From assembly GCA_037974665.1 (NCBI GenBank), contig CM075765.1, positions 10,337,501 to 10,401,500 of the forward strand: a DNA stretch of 64,000 nt, written 5' to 3'. The translations under genes and the position numbers were made by a program. The notes under the pieces are model-generated. The model was not told the DNA's origin. It did not search any database and saw only the letters and a list, made by a program, of their open reading frames with translations. Below are positions 11,040 to 25,285 of the stretch, piece by piece. Each line of letters starts with the position of its first letter. Position 1 is the stretch's first letter. The DNA comes from Ehretia macrophylla. Lineage: Eukaryota > Streptophyta > Magnoliopsida > Boraginales > Ehretiaceae.

Positions 11040-12627
11040 TTTTAACTCTGACTTTTTGAATGAATAAGTAAGTCCACCTAGATTTTGTGGTACAAAGTAT
11101 TGATAAGAAGTAAGACTTCAAAGAGTAAAGTATTTCATTTTAGGGATGCTTGTGTTATTCTAGAACGAACTCAACTTAAATAGGATATTCAATTTGGGAA
11201 AGAGGAGTTGTTTACACATATAGCAAGGGTTGAGACCTGCATTGCTTCCAGTGCTTGTTAGATCCCTATTGATATATTATTTGTAGTCATTTGGGTGTGA
11301 ACATACTGTGTAGATCCTGTATTCTGCGTGCGCACATGTGTGTTTATACAAATTTGTTATAGTTTTTCCCTCCGAGTCACTAACCACCACTATATGTTCC
11401 AATCTAGATTGTATTAGTCTTTTACTTTTGATTAGCTTGATACATTTTGGAACTGAAGAATCTTTTATTTGTTATGGCATTGAAATTTATAATTGGTCTT
11501 GTTGATGGATATTATCTGAATACGTTGAAATATTGGAAGAACTTTTTAGATAGAGCTTTGGGAGATCAAGATCATAATTAAACATTTCCAACTCATATTT
11601 GGTGGCAGAAATGGGAAAATAACCGTAATGAAGTTATGTTATTTGATGGAACAATGATTGCAAATGGAGTTGTAATTGAATGAGATTTTGGTCCAATTTA
11701 GGTAATCTGGCTAACAATTATAATCTTCAGCTCGTTTTGCTTAATCATGAACATAAATATGCTAATACCTATTCATCAGTGTAAAAAATGTAATCCTACC
11801 TCATACCGCACACAGACACACACACACGCCCATACACCATAGTCATACAGTTTTATCTATATGTATCTGTGTGGTGCATTTAGCAGCCTAGTACCTCTAA
11901 TATTGTTTAGCATCAAAATGTTCGAAGCAATGCTTCACAGTATTTAGTTTCATTAAAAATGCATCTAGACTCAATTTTGTAGACCTTTTGATGGTCAGCG
12001 CTATCTGTTGCTTCTTTTGGTCTGACCAATTATCTCTAGCCACTGAAAGTTGGATCATATTTAATGATACTCTTTTACAGCTTTTACATGCATGATGAAT
12101 ATTGCCTTTTAAGATCCCTCTTAATTCTTTTGGTTAATGCTCAGTCTTTTGATGTTGTGGCCAATTGACAAACTGGAAAATATAGTAGATCAATTTTTTC
12201 CTTATCACCAACTACCAGGATGTTGTCAATCTGAGTGTCAGTCATATGTTGCTAGAAAGGAATTTGTGTTGTTTGGATTCTAATTGTTTCTTCTGTTAAC
12301 AATTTGATTCTTCTTAAAGTCTCTCGGTACATCTTGCTTCGCTTCCTTTGTGGTGCCACTTCTGCTAATTTAATGGGGATCTAGCTTTTGATTTCTTTTT
12401 ATCGTGACAGGAAGGGATGCAGAATGTCTAATCTAAATAAGTCTACTTTTTCCATTCTAGGGTTCACCCGTTTGTTAAACTTATATACAGTATAATAGTT
12501 AAATTAGACTTTAAATGTTTTCTGATTTAATAAGCAACAAAATCTCAGTTATTGATTTCAAAAGCACTATTGGTTCCTAAACACTGACACTAGTTTTTCT
12601 TTTGGTGCTATTTAGCAGTCGAAGATA

Positions 12628-15600
12628 ATGTCTCCAGCAATCAAGGATGACCGTAAGGTGGCCGTTGATATAGCCGCGTGGTTGTTCAACATTGTAACGT
12701 CTGTTGGAATTATCATGGTGAACAAAGCATTAATGGCTACATATGGTTTCAGTTTTGGTGAGTTACATATGACGTTCTTGTTTTCCTTTGCCTTTTATTT
12801 TCCAATTTATTTGTTTGCCTTTTATTTTCCAATTTATTTGACTATGTTAAAACAACACAATCATGCATGTTTTCCTCTTTATTATTCATTTTTTTTCCTG
12901 ATAAAATGGAATTTGATTAAAAGAGCCCCTAAAGGATGCACTCTTTTATTGAGAGTATCAACTTTTTGTACAAGCTGTGAACCATCCTCAAATCTATAAA
13001 GAAGAGTTACTGCAGCATAATCTTCACTGATCTATGAAAGTAGCATCTTTGTAAATTCTGCTTTTATCCTCTATGACTGTTTTCCATTCTTCAGAAAACT
13101 GTTGTTTCTTGAACCTGATAGAGGCATTAAGGAGCAGTTTCTTCCAGTGTTGCATTCTTCCTTTTTCTCCTTCTGGTGTAAACTTCAAATGAATAGGAAA
13201 TCTCTATGGAGCATTGACCTATTCAAACCACATGTTGACAACAGAAGTGAACTTCATGATGGAGTAAGAGATGGTTTCAGTTTCTTCATCTTTCTTGCCC
13301 ATTGAACAATCTTTGCGCCATCTTAAAGTATCAGTCGTCAGGGACCAAAATACATTTCTAGGCTGCTCATGAAGCAATGAAAGAAATGTCTTAGGTGTCC
13401 CCAAGTCTTGTAAATTTAGTTCCAACAAAGTATCTCCTAGGCTCAAAATAGTAGGATTTAACTGAGAATGCCTCTCCTTTGTGTCTCTTACCACTTGATA
13501 TGGTCTATCAGAGATCTCCTAACTTGAGTTGAAGAGTCTATTCCTACTTGAAGGCATTTATAGATTTACCTGCAAATAGAAGATTCTGACGAGTAGGATT
13601 TGAAGTGGAGTAGTATGCTACTTACTGAACTCTTATAAAGTTGGTATTGACGAAATGATATGTTATGTAGTTCATTTTATTGAAAGATGGTGAACTTTCT
13701 TATATTAGTGCTGATCTTATCTTTGCGTTTGCAGGTCAATCTATAGAATCTACTTTTAACGAAATTCATAAACTCAGGAGAATCTATAGAGCCACCATAA
13801 TTAAATGTATAGGGAAAAACAAAAGACATAGCAAATCCGGCCACCAACCAATGAGAAAGATAATCATTTTCAAAATATATTGAGGGCAACAAGGATAGGG
13901 TAGCTGCTACTTGACAATCTAGGAAGGATAAAGTTCTTCTAACCCTCCTGATAATGAACTCTTCATCATTGTCAATGTCAGCACAATTATCAAACCACAT
14001 TTAGTTTTTCTTTTCCTTCTATCTGGGTCCTAGAATCTATGGTTTTCTCATTCAGGACACCTAAGGTTATGGAATTCAATTTTTGGAGTGCATTCTTGAT
14101 TTGAAAATGTGGTCTACGTGGTATGTAGGGATATTGAAGTTATATAGAACTAGGCTCTTGAATTAGGAAATTAGATTTTGAGAGGAGAACTATTAGGGTT
14201 GCAGGCAACAAGCTAAGGTAACCAGAAAGAAGGCTTGAAGAATTGAAGAGTCTTTTTAGATGGAGAATGGTTATTTATTCTTTTAATATTCATAGACTTT
14301 CTTCATTCCCACTTTGAGATGTCTCGATGGCATGAACTTCCTAGATGTATTAATAAAGTTCAGGATTTGCAATTGCAGCCATTATGGTCTTATAGCATGA
14401 GATATCACTAATGCTTACGTTATAACTGAAAGGATTTGATTATGAATTACTCTTGGCAGTGGGGTTCATGCAATCCTATCCTCACGTATGTAACTTGAAA
14501 TTAGAAATACATGATAGAATTCTTTGATATGCCTACCTAGTATGGGTTTGAATATTCAAGTATTCCATTTGGTTATGTTGGAGTCCTTCACTTTGGAGAA
14601 GGCACAAAGTTTGAAGACCATTATGAAAATTCTGAGAAGGATTTCCAAATTAGGAGAAAATTAGAACTTCAAGGTCCAAAAGGACAATCCAGAAAGCGAA
14701 AGTAATATAGGTGCCACAAGGAACTCTCTAAATTTTAAAGTTCCCCTGTTACCCCTTAGGCTGTTAACGTATTGAAAGAAGTTAATTCAGGACCAGTTTT
14801 GCATAATAACCAGACTTCAGGGATTAAAGCACACAGTATGAAACTTGAGGGAAACAAATTACAAATTCTTAGCAACATAGGGACCTAAGGAGTAATTGAC
14901 CCTTTAATGAAACCTAAAAATTTGAAAGTGGATGATCATTGGTAACTGGACCAATTTCACATGGAATTGAAATTTCAGGCACTGAAATTGCCAAATGAAA
15001 CATTAAAGGAGCTTAAATGAGACATTTGATAAGTTCAGGACTACTCACTTAAGTTTCTCAAGAGGACCGAGTTGGTGATTTAGTGCTGCTTTGAGATTTT
15101 CATTTTTTGTTTTCTCTCATGGTGCTGGATATTTGCATACATGTGCAATGCTTAATTAATGAATATTTGGGAAGCATAAATGTGGTCTTTTGAGACTTGG
15201 TACTTTTTGTTTTCTGTTTTGAGACTAATGCATATACATACTCATGTGTATTAGTTGTTTCTTCCTTTTTGGTTTGATTGCATTGATGCGGTGATAGAAG
15301 CTCGATTTTTAATTGATTAAACTCTTTCATTTATTGCTGCAATTATCGCATGACATATGACAACATTTATGATTGTCACCCATGATTGTACAATTTTAGC
15401 TGAAGTACAGGTTATAGTTCTGAAGCAGGAAAATGCTTGTAATGCCTGGAGAGCATTTAAAACCTTGCTATAGTTTGAGCTGAGATTTAATTGAGATTTT
15501 GTTTTGCGCTTTGAGTAGTTGGGAAGAACAATAATCTATGGAGCCCAAGTGGGTCTCAGTAGGATACAATTATGTTTTTTGTGAGTTCTATACTGGAGAT

Positions 15601-18600
15601 TGAAGGTCAATAGACCCTAATCCATACTTAAGTTCAATCATCAAGGTCCCAGAGCTGATTAACTAAAACAAACCACACTGGACCAAACTAAGTCTTATCT
15701 CATTACATGGGATTGGCTATAACCAACGCTGATGAACTATGCAGTAATCATATATTATCTATGAGATGAATGACTATATGGTTTAATATTGTATGATATT
15801 ATATCAGTTCAATTTATGCTATTCTTCAAATTGGAAGTTGGATTTTGGATACTCTAATAGGAACCCCAAGAACAATGTTTGAGGCCCTTCTGATATCTAC
15901 TTTAACACTGGTTTGAATCTTGTTAGATCTACATCTACCCTGACTTTCTGACTACCTAGCCGTGAGAGTGGTTCTACTGCTGAATTTGCATCAGTGACCA
16001 TCTATCTCCCATCCCTTGTATATTTTATCTATCAGCTATGAGCCGGTTTCATATGTCATCCAAGAAAAATAATTGTTTTTCGTGAAGTTATATTGAAGGT
16101 GCCAAGGTGGAATGGAAGATATTATTGTTAATGTGAGATATGGGAAGAACATTTAAATAAACGAAAGAATCAAAAAAACTATCCTCATGGCTCTATCCCA
16201 TTTTTCATTTCTTGTAAATCGGGCTATATATAGAGTTGTAAACCCATCTAGAAATGAAGAAGAATACATTCAAATAGACAAGGCAAAGACATCAAGGGGC
16301 TTATGCTAGACTTCTACCTCATGATATTTTGCAATTACATTGATGCATTAATCTGGTCATTTTATGCCATTTTCATTCCCTAGGTTGGAACGCTTCAAAA
16401 TGATTTGAAAAGATGCATTTTATCACTGCCTAAAATTGTTCTTTTATTCATTTTCCTTGTTGAGCTGCAAGGACAAAATATTAATTTGTCGAGCAATCTT
16501 ATTGATAGGAATTGTCATTGTTTGCTTGTATTTGGCAGCCACGACTCTGACTGGACTACATTTTGCCACAACAACCTTAATGACTATTCTTCTTAAATGG
16601 CTTGGCTACATCCAGACGTCCCATCTTCCGTTGCCTGAGCTTGTGAAATTTGTTATGTTTGCCAACTTTTCTATTGTTGGAATGAATGTTAGTTTAATGT
16701 GGAACTCTGTGGGATTCTACCAGGTTAGTTTGAGAACTTAATTGTTCTTTATCTTTTGTTTTCATGATAGAGCTGGAAGTTACTCTGTTTTTTTCTCCTG
16801 TTTTGTTCCTATCAGATTGCTAAGCTTAGTATGATCCCCGTGTCTTGCTTTTTGGAAGTCGTGTTGGACAGTGTTCGATACTCAAGGGATACCAAGCTAA
16901 GCATAATATTGGTGTTGCTAGGTGTTGCAATTTGTACTGTTACTGACGTGAGTGTCAATGCCAAGGGGCTCATTGCTGCATTTATTGCAGTTTGGAGCAC
17001 CGCCTTGCAGCAGTATGTAAGTCATCTTTTGCTAAACCTGTCTTTTTGCATTGAAAACTATATTGATCATGATCCTAACAACGGATGGGGAGGGGACTGA
17101 AAGATGCTTATCTGGCTATGAAAGTTGCGTATCTGGCTAATTGGTTGTTGGGATGACTCTGCAGTCTTGTTTTCATCAGATCTTGTTCCTTTCTCCCTCT
17201 TCCCCCACCTAGTCCTCCTCTTATTTCTCCTAGACATGTTTTAACTTGTGTTTAGAGAATTATTATCAGCTTGTACTCAATAAGGGTAAGTAACATTTGA
17301 ATTTCCCCATCTTTCCATCCCCCTTTCAGCCAATGTTTGGTCTGTGCTTACCAAACTTACCATTATGTGGTACTCTTGTGGAAGATACTCCATTGTGTTC
17401 ATGCTGGCTTTCACGATGCAACGTCACCTTATTTTTCACTCTTTGCCACTACAAAGTTTATCATCTTTCTTTTTCATGCAGAGCTAGTCTTTTAATTTTT
17501 CACTGACTAACATGGTTCTTCTGTTATATTTTGAGATGTGCAGTATGTCCATTTTCTTCAACGCAAGTATTCTCTAGGATCTTTCGATCTATTAGGGCAC
17601 ACTGCACCCCTGCAGGCTACATCACTACTTCTCTCAGGCCCTTTTGTGGACTATTGGTTGACTGGTCAGAGGATTGATGCATATCATTATACTATCACTT
17701 CTGTGGTAAGTCCCAGAGATCCAGAAAAAGCTAATGTGAATATATATGTATGCAATTCAATCTGGATCAGTGGGAAGGTTTCTGCTGGTGTGCTACAAAA
17801 TTTATTTCATAACAATGTCACTATTTTCTTAAGCTTTTGCACCAATATGTTTCTGAATTATTACATATGCTTTATATAATTAAATTTTGCCAATGCATTG
17901 GTCATATATCACATGTTAGCTCTTCTGTTTATTTGTTTATATCATGAATTACATCATACACTGGATTCATCCATGTCAATTGCTTAAAGGAAAATATAAA
18001 CTATAATCCAATTATTTAGTTGCAAAGTGGCTTCCTGTAGCTCATTTAATTTTTCGACCAAAAAAAAAAATGTTCATTAAATTTTGGGATTAGTTAATTA
18101 TTACAAGGTTTTGAAACCCTTTCTCAAGTCCGGAGTCAGCCATAGGCTTTTGAAATACTAGTCTAGCCTGTGTAAACTCTATTTCCTGAGAGGAGCTTCA
18201 TAGCACACACATTGACTTTAGCGAATTCTCTCCAATAAGAATTTTGTTTGAGGCAAGGAATTCCTCTCTTGGCTATACCGTGGGACAAGGAGTTCAGCTG
18301 TCCTGTGTCACTCCTTATAGGCCAAGGGCCTTAGGTTCTGGTTGATGATAAAAGTGCTGCTCCTTTGCCTAAAATTCTGCTAGTCTATACCTTGTTCCAC
18401 TGAAGAACTGACAGCAGAAATTAACATGACTGGCTATTCTTTTGCTGCATGCAATGAAAGGTTTTGAAGTGTGTTTTATGTAAATTCTCGAGAAATCCCT
18501 TGTCACACTGAAGAACTGACAGCAGAGATTTGCACATCTGACTATTCTTGTATGCTTTGAAAGGTTTTTGCTCAAGCAAAAGCCAACAGCTGATAGGTTC

Positions 18601-19745
18601 CTCTTTGATTGTCATGCGCTGTGCATCTCCATCATGTAGCATGATCTAGAACCAGTAGGGAAGAAAATGAGCTGAGGAGAAGAGGAGGGAGGAGGGATAT
18701 TGGGAAGAGAAGAGAACTTATGGAGAGAAAGAAGAGTGCAATAATTGTTATTTGGCTGAAGATGACTATTTCTTTAAATCGAATGCCCTTTATAAAGGTC
18801 TTAACAAATTATTATTGCACAAAGTAATTATAGAAACCAAGTAAAGCATCCTAGAATATTGAAGTTACTAAATTACAAATAAGAACGTGCTGAAATTACA
18901 CTAATTAGCAAAACAAACTACCTACTAGGTCTAGGATTATTCCCAAATCTTGTTTTAATGTGGTGAATTTATGGGCGTGAGGCGTGACCCCGTCATTGCC
19001 ATTTTGTTTAAGATTAGATTCAGTGACTATCTTCTTCCTCTCAGTGTCTTTATAGGTGCTAATCTCCTACACTAGTCTATGCCTGTTGGAATCCATGGCT
19101 TGGGCACTATATATATCGTTGCTCATTGTCAAGTGTTCATTTATTTTGTGTTGAACACAAATTATGAAGCCTCATATAGGTGAAGCGTACAAATGTACTT
19201 TTCAAAGAAAGGCCACATTGTGATCGGTCCTTGTCCAGTTTTATTGTGTCATGCACTGATCGGTCCTCCTCCAGTTTAATTGTGTCATGCACTTTTCAAA
19301 GAATGTGCTGATGCGGTATTATTCTTCTATATCTGAACTGGGAATAATGCATCTCATAGTTGCACATCCATGATATGTGATATGTTGCTTGCCTTTTGCA
19401 GCTTTACTGATTAGCTCTTCTTCTGTGCAGATGTTCACAGCCTTGTCATGTGTCATTGCTATAGGGACCAATCTTAGTCAATTCATCTGCATTGGCAGAT
19501 TTACAGCGGTGTCATTTCAAGTTCTTGGCCATATGAAGACGATTCTTGTGTTGATATTAGGGTTCTTGTTTTTCGGAAAAGAAGGACTCAATTTACACGT
19601 GGTTCTGGGAATGATTGTCGCGATAATGGGAATGATTTGGTACGGTAATGCCTCATCTAAGCCCGGAGGGAAAGAGCGGATGACTAACGTTCAACCTGAG
19701 AAACAGAACGTGTTGCTGAAATCCATGGAGCTTGATGAGGCGTAA
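12628..19745 (+). CDS. UDP-rhamnose/UDP-galactose transporter (URGT/NST-KT family), Golgi
   Basis: Five coding exons fit together in frame: 12628-12757, 16539-16723, 16816-17016, 17544-17705 and 19431-19745. All have GT/AG borders, total 993 nt and give a 330-residue protein, the usual family length. The start [10 protein letters not shown] matches the family N-terminus. Other landmarks are [83 protein letters not shown] (with the conserved Lys-Thr) and a [17 protein letters not shown] tail. About ten membrane segments are expected. The family exchanges cytosolic UDP-rhamnose or UDP-galactose for UMP across the Golgi membrane to feed pectin and other cell-wall glycan synthesis. It resembles the Arabidopsis URGT4-6 subgroup. 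Intron 1 (3.8 kb) is unusually large and holds foreign sequence. A 5'-UTR intron probably lies upstream. Family assignment is firm; substrate preference is not readable from sequence. Confidence 0.92.
12785..12840. repeat. Short tandem duplication at the start of intron 1
   Basis: A 27-base unit, 'tttgccttttattttccaat' plus 'ttatttg', occurs twice head to tail about 30 bases after the exon 1 donor. It is a simple recent-looking duplication in a pyrimidine-rich part of the intron. Confidence 0.8.
12990..14000 (-). other. Unidentified decayed protein-like stretch, antisense in transporter intron 1
   Basis: The - strand carries a run of protein-like text in at least two parts, about 14000-13677 and 13494-13000. 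It has an ordinary amino-acid mix, not the low-complexity output of the surrounding AT-rich DNA. Examples are [55 protein letters not shown] and [19 protein letters not shown]. It is broken and I do not recognise the family. Possible sources are a captured host gene fragment, an old processed gene, or an ancient virus-derived insertion. No function should be assumed. Confidence 0.35.
15665..15725 (-). mobile_element. RTE LINE 3'-end scrap
   Basis: On the - strand the text 'atagccaatcccatgtaatg' followed by 'agataagacttagtttgg' matches the last bases of the RTE element at 10970-11030 ('atagccgaccccacctagtg', 'ggacaaggttaagtttagtt'). It is a second, older and opposite-facing RTE insertion reduced to its 3' tip, inside intron 1 of the transporter. 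Confidence 0.6.
18390..18570. repeat. ~107-bp diverged tandem duplication in intron 4
   Basis: The phrase 'actgaagaactgacagcag' begins at about 18401 and again at about 18509. Each copy is followed by 'gactattct' or 'ggctattct' and 'tgaaaggttt', so two diverged copies of roughly 70-107 bp lie in tandem. Nothing coding is seen. Confidence 0.7.
19221..19292. repeat. 36-bp tandem repeat, two copies, intron 4
   Basis: Two head-to-tail 36-base units start 'tgatcggtcc' and end 'attgtgtcatgcac', and differ at only a few positions. They lie about 140 bp upstream of exon 5 of the transporter. Confidence 0.85.
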
Positions 19746-20131
19746 GATCCTAACTCTTAACATTCTCCTAACTCTTACGAGTATTATTGCCATGGATGAG
19801 GCTCATTTTTCTGATTCTTTTCTCTCTAAGAACAGATACATTCATCTTAATATACCGATCAACCAAAGTTTTTAGCATCATAAGATTCTCAATGGAAACT
19901 TTGTTGAATGAGGTTCGTGTACCCATGAAATTTGTAAACATTATATTGTCGTCTAATAAGATAACGGTCTTACTTAATGAGATAAGACTTGGTTTTATTA
20001 TATTGTCATCTAAAAATATATTTATTTTAGGTGCAAACCCTAGGGTCATATATCACACTTATGAGACCCCACATCGCTTGCAGGGGATCACTGGGGACGA
20101 ATCTATATTGTGGGTTATGGGGTTTACAACC

Positions 20132-20311
20132 CAAGGGTGTAGCTAGGAATTTAACATTGCGGGGGCCAAAATATTTTTTTAATAATTTTACATAATTTTT
20201 GTTTTAAAAAAAAATAGGGGGGTCGGTAATTTTTTTTAACGATACTATATAGATATTTTTTTAAAAATTAAAAACCTTGGGTCCCGTCAGGGCCTCTTGA
20301 TACCGCCCCTG
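20132..20311. mobile_element. Probable hAT-type MITE, degenerate
   Basis: The left end CAAGGGTGTAGCTAGGAATT and the inverted right end (CAGGGGCGGTATCAAGAGG on the - strand) fit the widespread plant hAT MITE pattern CAGGGGCGNAGCTAGG. The interior is AT-rich with G/C homopolymers. No clean 8-bp target duplication remains, so the call rests on the ends. Confidence 0.45.
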
Positions 20312-20676
20312 CAACCCCGTTAATCCCACAATATTGCTTACAACCTCTTGTTATTTTCGATACTTTTAGTATGTGAAACTAGTAAATCCTCACTAATTTT
20401 ATTACCAAACATAGTTTTCACTTTGTCTTTATTGATAAAATATTCTAAATGAGCCCCCGAGATCACATATCCCTGGAGTAGGCTTATGATCTTTATTTGA
20501 AGGCGCATATTTGAACTTATAGACGCAACAATATATAGTGTACTCTTTTGAGATAATATTTTTTCTCTTCATATCTCTGTCGTGGGTTGATTGGCTTTGA
20601 GCCTTTAACCACGCACATTCAATAACTCACTGATGCTCAGTGCAAATTAAGTGCTGATAAAAGTTGCTGCTGTCAG

Positions 20677-20788
20677 TAAGTTATTTTACGGTAAACAAAA
20701 GGAGAAAAATATTTTATTTTTCAAGAAAATATTTTTCACTGAAAACATTTTCCACAAGTAAGTTATTTTACGGCAAACAAACGGAGCC
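20677..20788. mobile_element. PIF/Harbinger-like MITE remnant (right end, duplicated)
   Basis: Two right ends lie in tandem: 'taagttattttacggtaaac' near 20677 and 'taagttattttacggcaaac' near 20757, followed by aaacggagcc and then TTA. The same family occurs more completely at 23009-23437. No left end was found here. Confidence 0.6.
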
Positions 20789-20799
20789 TTAGATAAATG

Positions 20800-22260
<1,461 letters not shown>

Positions 22261-23008
22261 TAATGAGGAACTTACTCTAAGATCCACTCTAAGGTTACAA
22301 CTCCTATAATGCAACTATACGCTCCAATTTATACAGAAGTTCAGTTAAGGGAGAGGTTCAAACTTTAACACATTTCTTCTATAAGCTAACACATTTACCG
22401 TTATTTCTACTCTTAAAGGCGAGTACAACTAATATTATTCCTCAAGTATTAGCAAAATTTTTGCCTTCATCTAAAAAATTATAATTCATTTCGTAGACTT
22501 AAGATCCACCATCTATTCCCTGTTGTCAAACTCTTCCTCTGAAGATTCGATGTCTTTAGTGAACAAATCAACTCTAAGAATTTCTTGAAATCTTAATTTA
22601 AGTACCACTACTATGATTAAAACAGAGGTTTTTTAGGTGATCTTTCAGTTATGCAAATGTATGTTCAATAATGGCCTTGTGGCCTAGTGACATCCGGTGT
22701 TTCTGAATGTTAGTTCACATTGGTTTAGATCTCATATTGATTATTCTCAATTTTGTTTATAGCTTCCATAGGATGATTGGAAGGTTGAGTAAAAAGTTGG
22801 ATTAATTATGCAAGTGGTCTCTAATATTATTACCTTTTTTTAATATTATTTAAGAAAGCACATAAAAAAAATGAAATAAATAACGTATTGAAGGAGCATG
22901 GGGTTTCGTAAAGTCTTATGTAATATATAAGCTTCACGGGTATACATATCATATGATATATGATTATCTAACCCCTATAAAATAGTGTGAGATTGTGCCT
23001 TATATTTA

Positions 23009-23437
23009 GGCTCCGTTTGTTTGCTGTAAAATATTTTTCAGAAAAATATTTTACAGATTTTACGGTGTTTGATAACATCGGAAAATTGGTCAATCGTAAA
23101 ATGTTTTACGGTCAAAAATTGCAGCTGCTTTTTATAAATTTTACAGTGTTTGGTAACATCGTAAAATTAGTCAACCGTAAAATATTTTTCGGTTAACAAT
23201 TACGGCTAGTACAAAATTTTGTAAAATGTTTTACGGGCCTTTGGGAGAAGAAAATATTTTACTGAATTGACGATATATCCAAACACCATAAAATATTTTC
23301 CAGTAATCTATTTTCTGAAAAAATATTTTCCCCTAACAAGTTATTTTACTGCAAACAAACGGAGCCCTGTAAAATATTTTATTTTTCAAAAAAATATTTT
23401 ACACAAGCAAGTTAATTTACGGCAAACAAACGGAGCC
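23009..23437. mobile_element. PIF/Harbinger-like MITE with TTA target duplication and doubled right end
   Basis: The left end GGCTCCGTTTGTTTGCTGTA is the exact inverted partner of TACTGCAAACAAACGGAGCC, which ends at 23366. A second right end (ACGGCAAACAAACGGAGCC) follows about 71 bp later and ends at 23437. TTA flanks the unit on both sides, as expected for PIF/Harbinger (Tourist-like) insertions. The interior is made of repeated 'aaaatattttac' words. There is no coding capacity. Confidence 0.75.
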
Positions 23438-24699
23438 TTAGAGTCCAAACAAAGTTTGATGACTAGCAACCTTTCTATTATTTACTTTATTATTTACTTT
23501 GTTATAAATAGGAAATGTCTACATTGTAAAAGTTACTTAAAAGAGAAATCAATAGAAAATGTTATACTCTCTTTTTCTCCATTATATTTTTATGTCTTTA
23601 TTTTCTATTGCTCCTTACATCTTTACCTTATTTTGTAACACTTTGTGGGGTTTGTGGTGATTTAAATACATAGTTTGTGAACTACATGATCAAATTGTTA
23701 GAATATTTTATGATCAAAGCCCATGGATTGAAAGACAAACTACTTGGAAAAAGTAGTCTTATTGTATCCACTGCAAGAGCAAAAAATATTTAAGAAAAAA
23801 AAAAAGTGCTAGATTTTTCTGAGTAAAAGTAAAAGTAATTTCTGCCCATATGGTGAGCTGAAAACAGGCTGGCTTGTAGATGAATTGTATTACGTTTGAA
23901 CCGGGTTTGGCCCAAAAGGCTTATGTGTTACCACTTGAAGAAACCCTCTCAATGGCCCAATAGGGCCTAAAACTCACATTATTACTCTTTTATCTACTTT
24001 CCATATACAAATAGTTTGGCTGTGGTCTCTCAATTCTCTCCCGTGTGGCACTGATTTTAAAGTAATCTCAACTTTGTACTTCCTCTACTTTTCAAAGACC
24101 AAAGTTAAAAGGTTGGCCCACACCTATTAGCTAATTATATGGCCTTCATAATAATCATCATGATTTTCAGATTCAACTATGCTCGGCCTATCTTCTAGAC
24201 TCCTATTCCATCCAATCTTTCATTTTTTAAGTTTGAATTTTCACGTAACATTATAATATTATATTATAAGAAAAATAATAAAATAATAAAATAGTTCTTC
24301 AATTAAAAAAATAATTTAAATTATTTTATTATACTTATTTCATTATTTCACGACCGTTAATTTATAACGTTAAGAATCCAAATATGTGCTCCTCACCCAT
24401 TTGTCCATCATCTCCCCTAACAAATCTCCCCAAAATCTGCATCTAGTGTATGGGAGAGGGTCCCAGCTACTTTGAATATCAAGTTTTATATATCTTTTCA
24501 ACTCCTCTTCAATAATTGAACTTTTTGCGCGTTTGTTGCACGTGTGATGTTGTTTTAATAAGTCTCGTTTTCCTTCCCAATTTTGATTACTAATGCGACT
24601 AAAGCGGAAAGGACAACCTAAAGCACATTGCCAACAATTTTTGTTTGACCAAAAAGAAAATAAAAAATTCTTCTTTTTTCCCCTCTTTCTCCATAACAT
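23438..24699. other. Intergenic, nothing recognised
   Basis: There is no supported gene. A 109-codon open frame on the - strand at 24370-24699 has no recognisable domain and ends beside a MITE. I treat it as chance. Confidence 0.45.
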
Positions 24700-25285
24700 T
24701 GTGTTTGGATTGGAGGTTTAGGGGTGAAAGGATTGGTAGGCTTGGCTTATTGCTAATTTGCTATTGATCCGATGATCTTTATTAGAACGTGGTCAGCAAG
24801 AATTAATTATTAGAGATATACAAATCAGTAAAACAACAAAAAATCTCCTTTTTTTTATTTTCAATTCTATTATTCATATTTTATTGAGGGATATATTGCT
24901 TAAGAGGAATTTTTTAAATTTATTTATACGCGTGATTATACAATCGCTCAAAATTAGGGTCAAAATAGGAGATTTGGGATGACTGAATTTTAAATGTTTG
25001 TCAAATATCTATACTACCCTTGTTAGGAAGAAGAAAAAGAAAATAAGACATACTAGAAAAGTGAAAAAGTGTTAATTTATTTATAAAATTTTTCCCTCCC
25101 TTGCGTTTTTTTCTTTTCAATGCAAATAAAGAAAACAAACAATCCTTTACCTCACAAAAAAAGAAAAAGAAAAAGAATAATTTTTTATAAACCTTTCCTT
25201 TGCAATTTTATGTATCCAAACAAATTTAATCCTCCCCTTCCATTTCATTTATTATTATTTTCCTCCTAAATCCAAACAAGCCCTA
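24700..25285. mobile_element. Tourist-like MITE (family 'GGGCTTGTTTGGATT'), copy 1
   Basis: The right end, read on the - strand, is TTAGGGCTTGTTTGGATTTA, then 'aggaggaaaataataataaa' and 'ggaggattaaat'. The left end, 'gtgtttggattggaggttta', is the eroded inverted partner. The same words in the same order occur in the copy at 55744-56126, which shows that they form one family. TTA beside the GGGCTTGTTTGG end points to PIF/Harbinger. There is no coding capacity. Confidence 0.6.

Noticed and set aside
24370-24699. 109-codon - strand open frame
   Set aside because: No recognisable domain, no promoter, and it adjoins a MITE. Composition alone does not support a gene.
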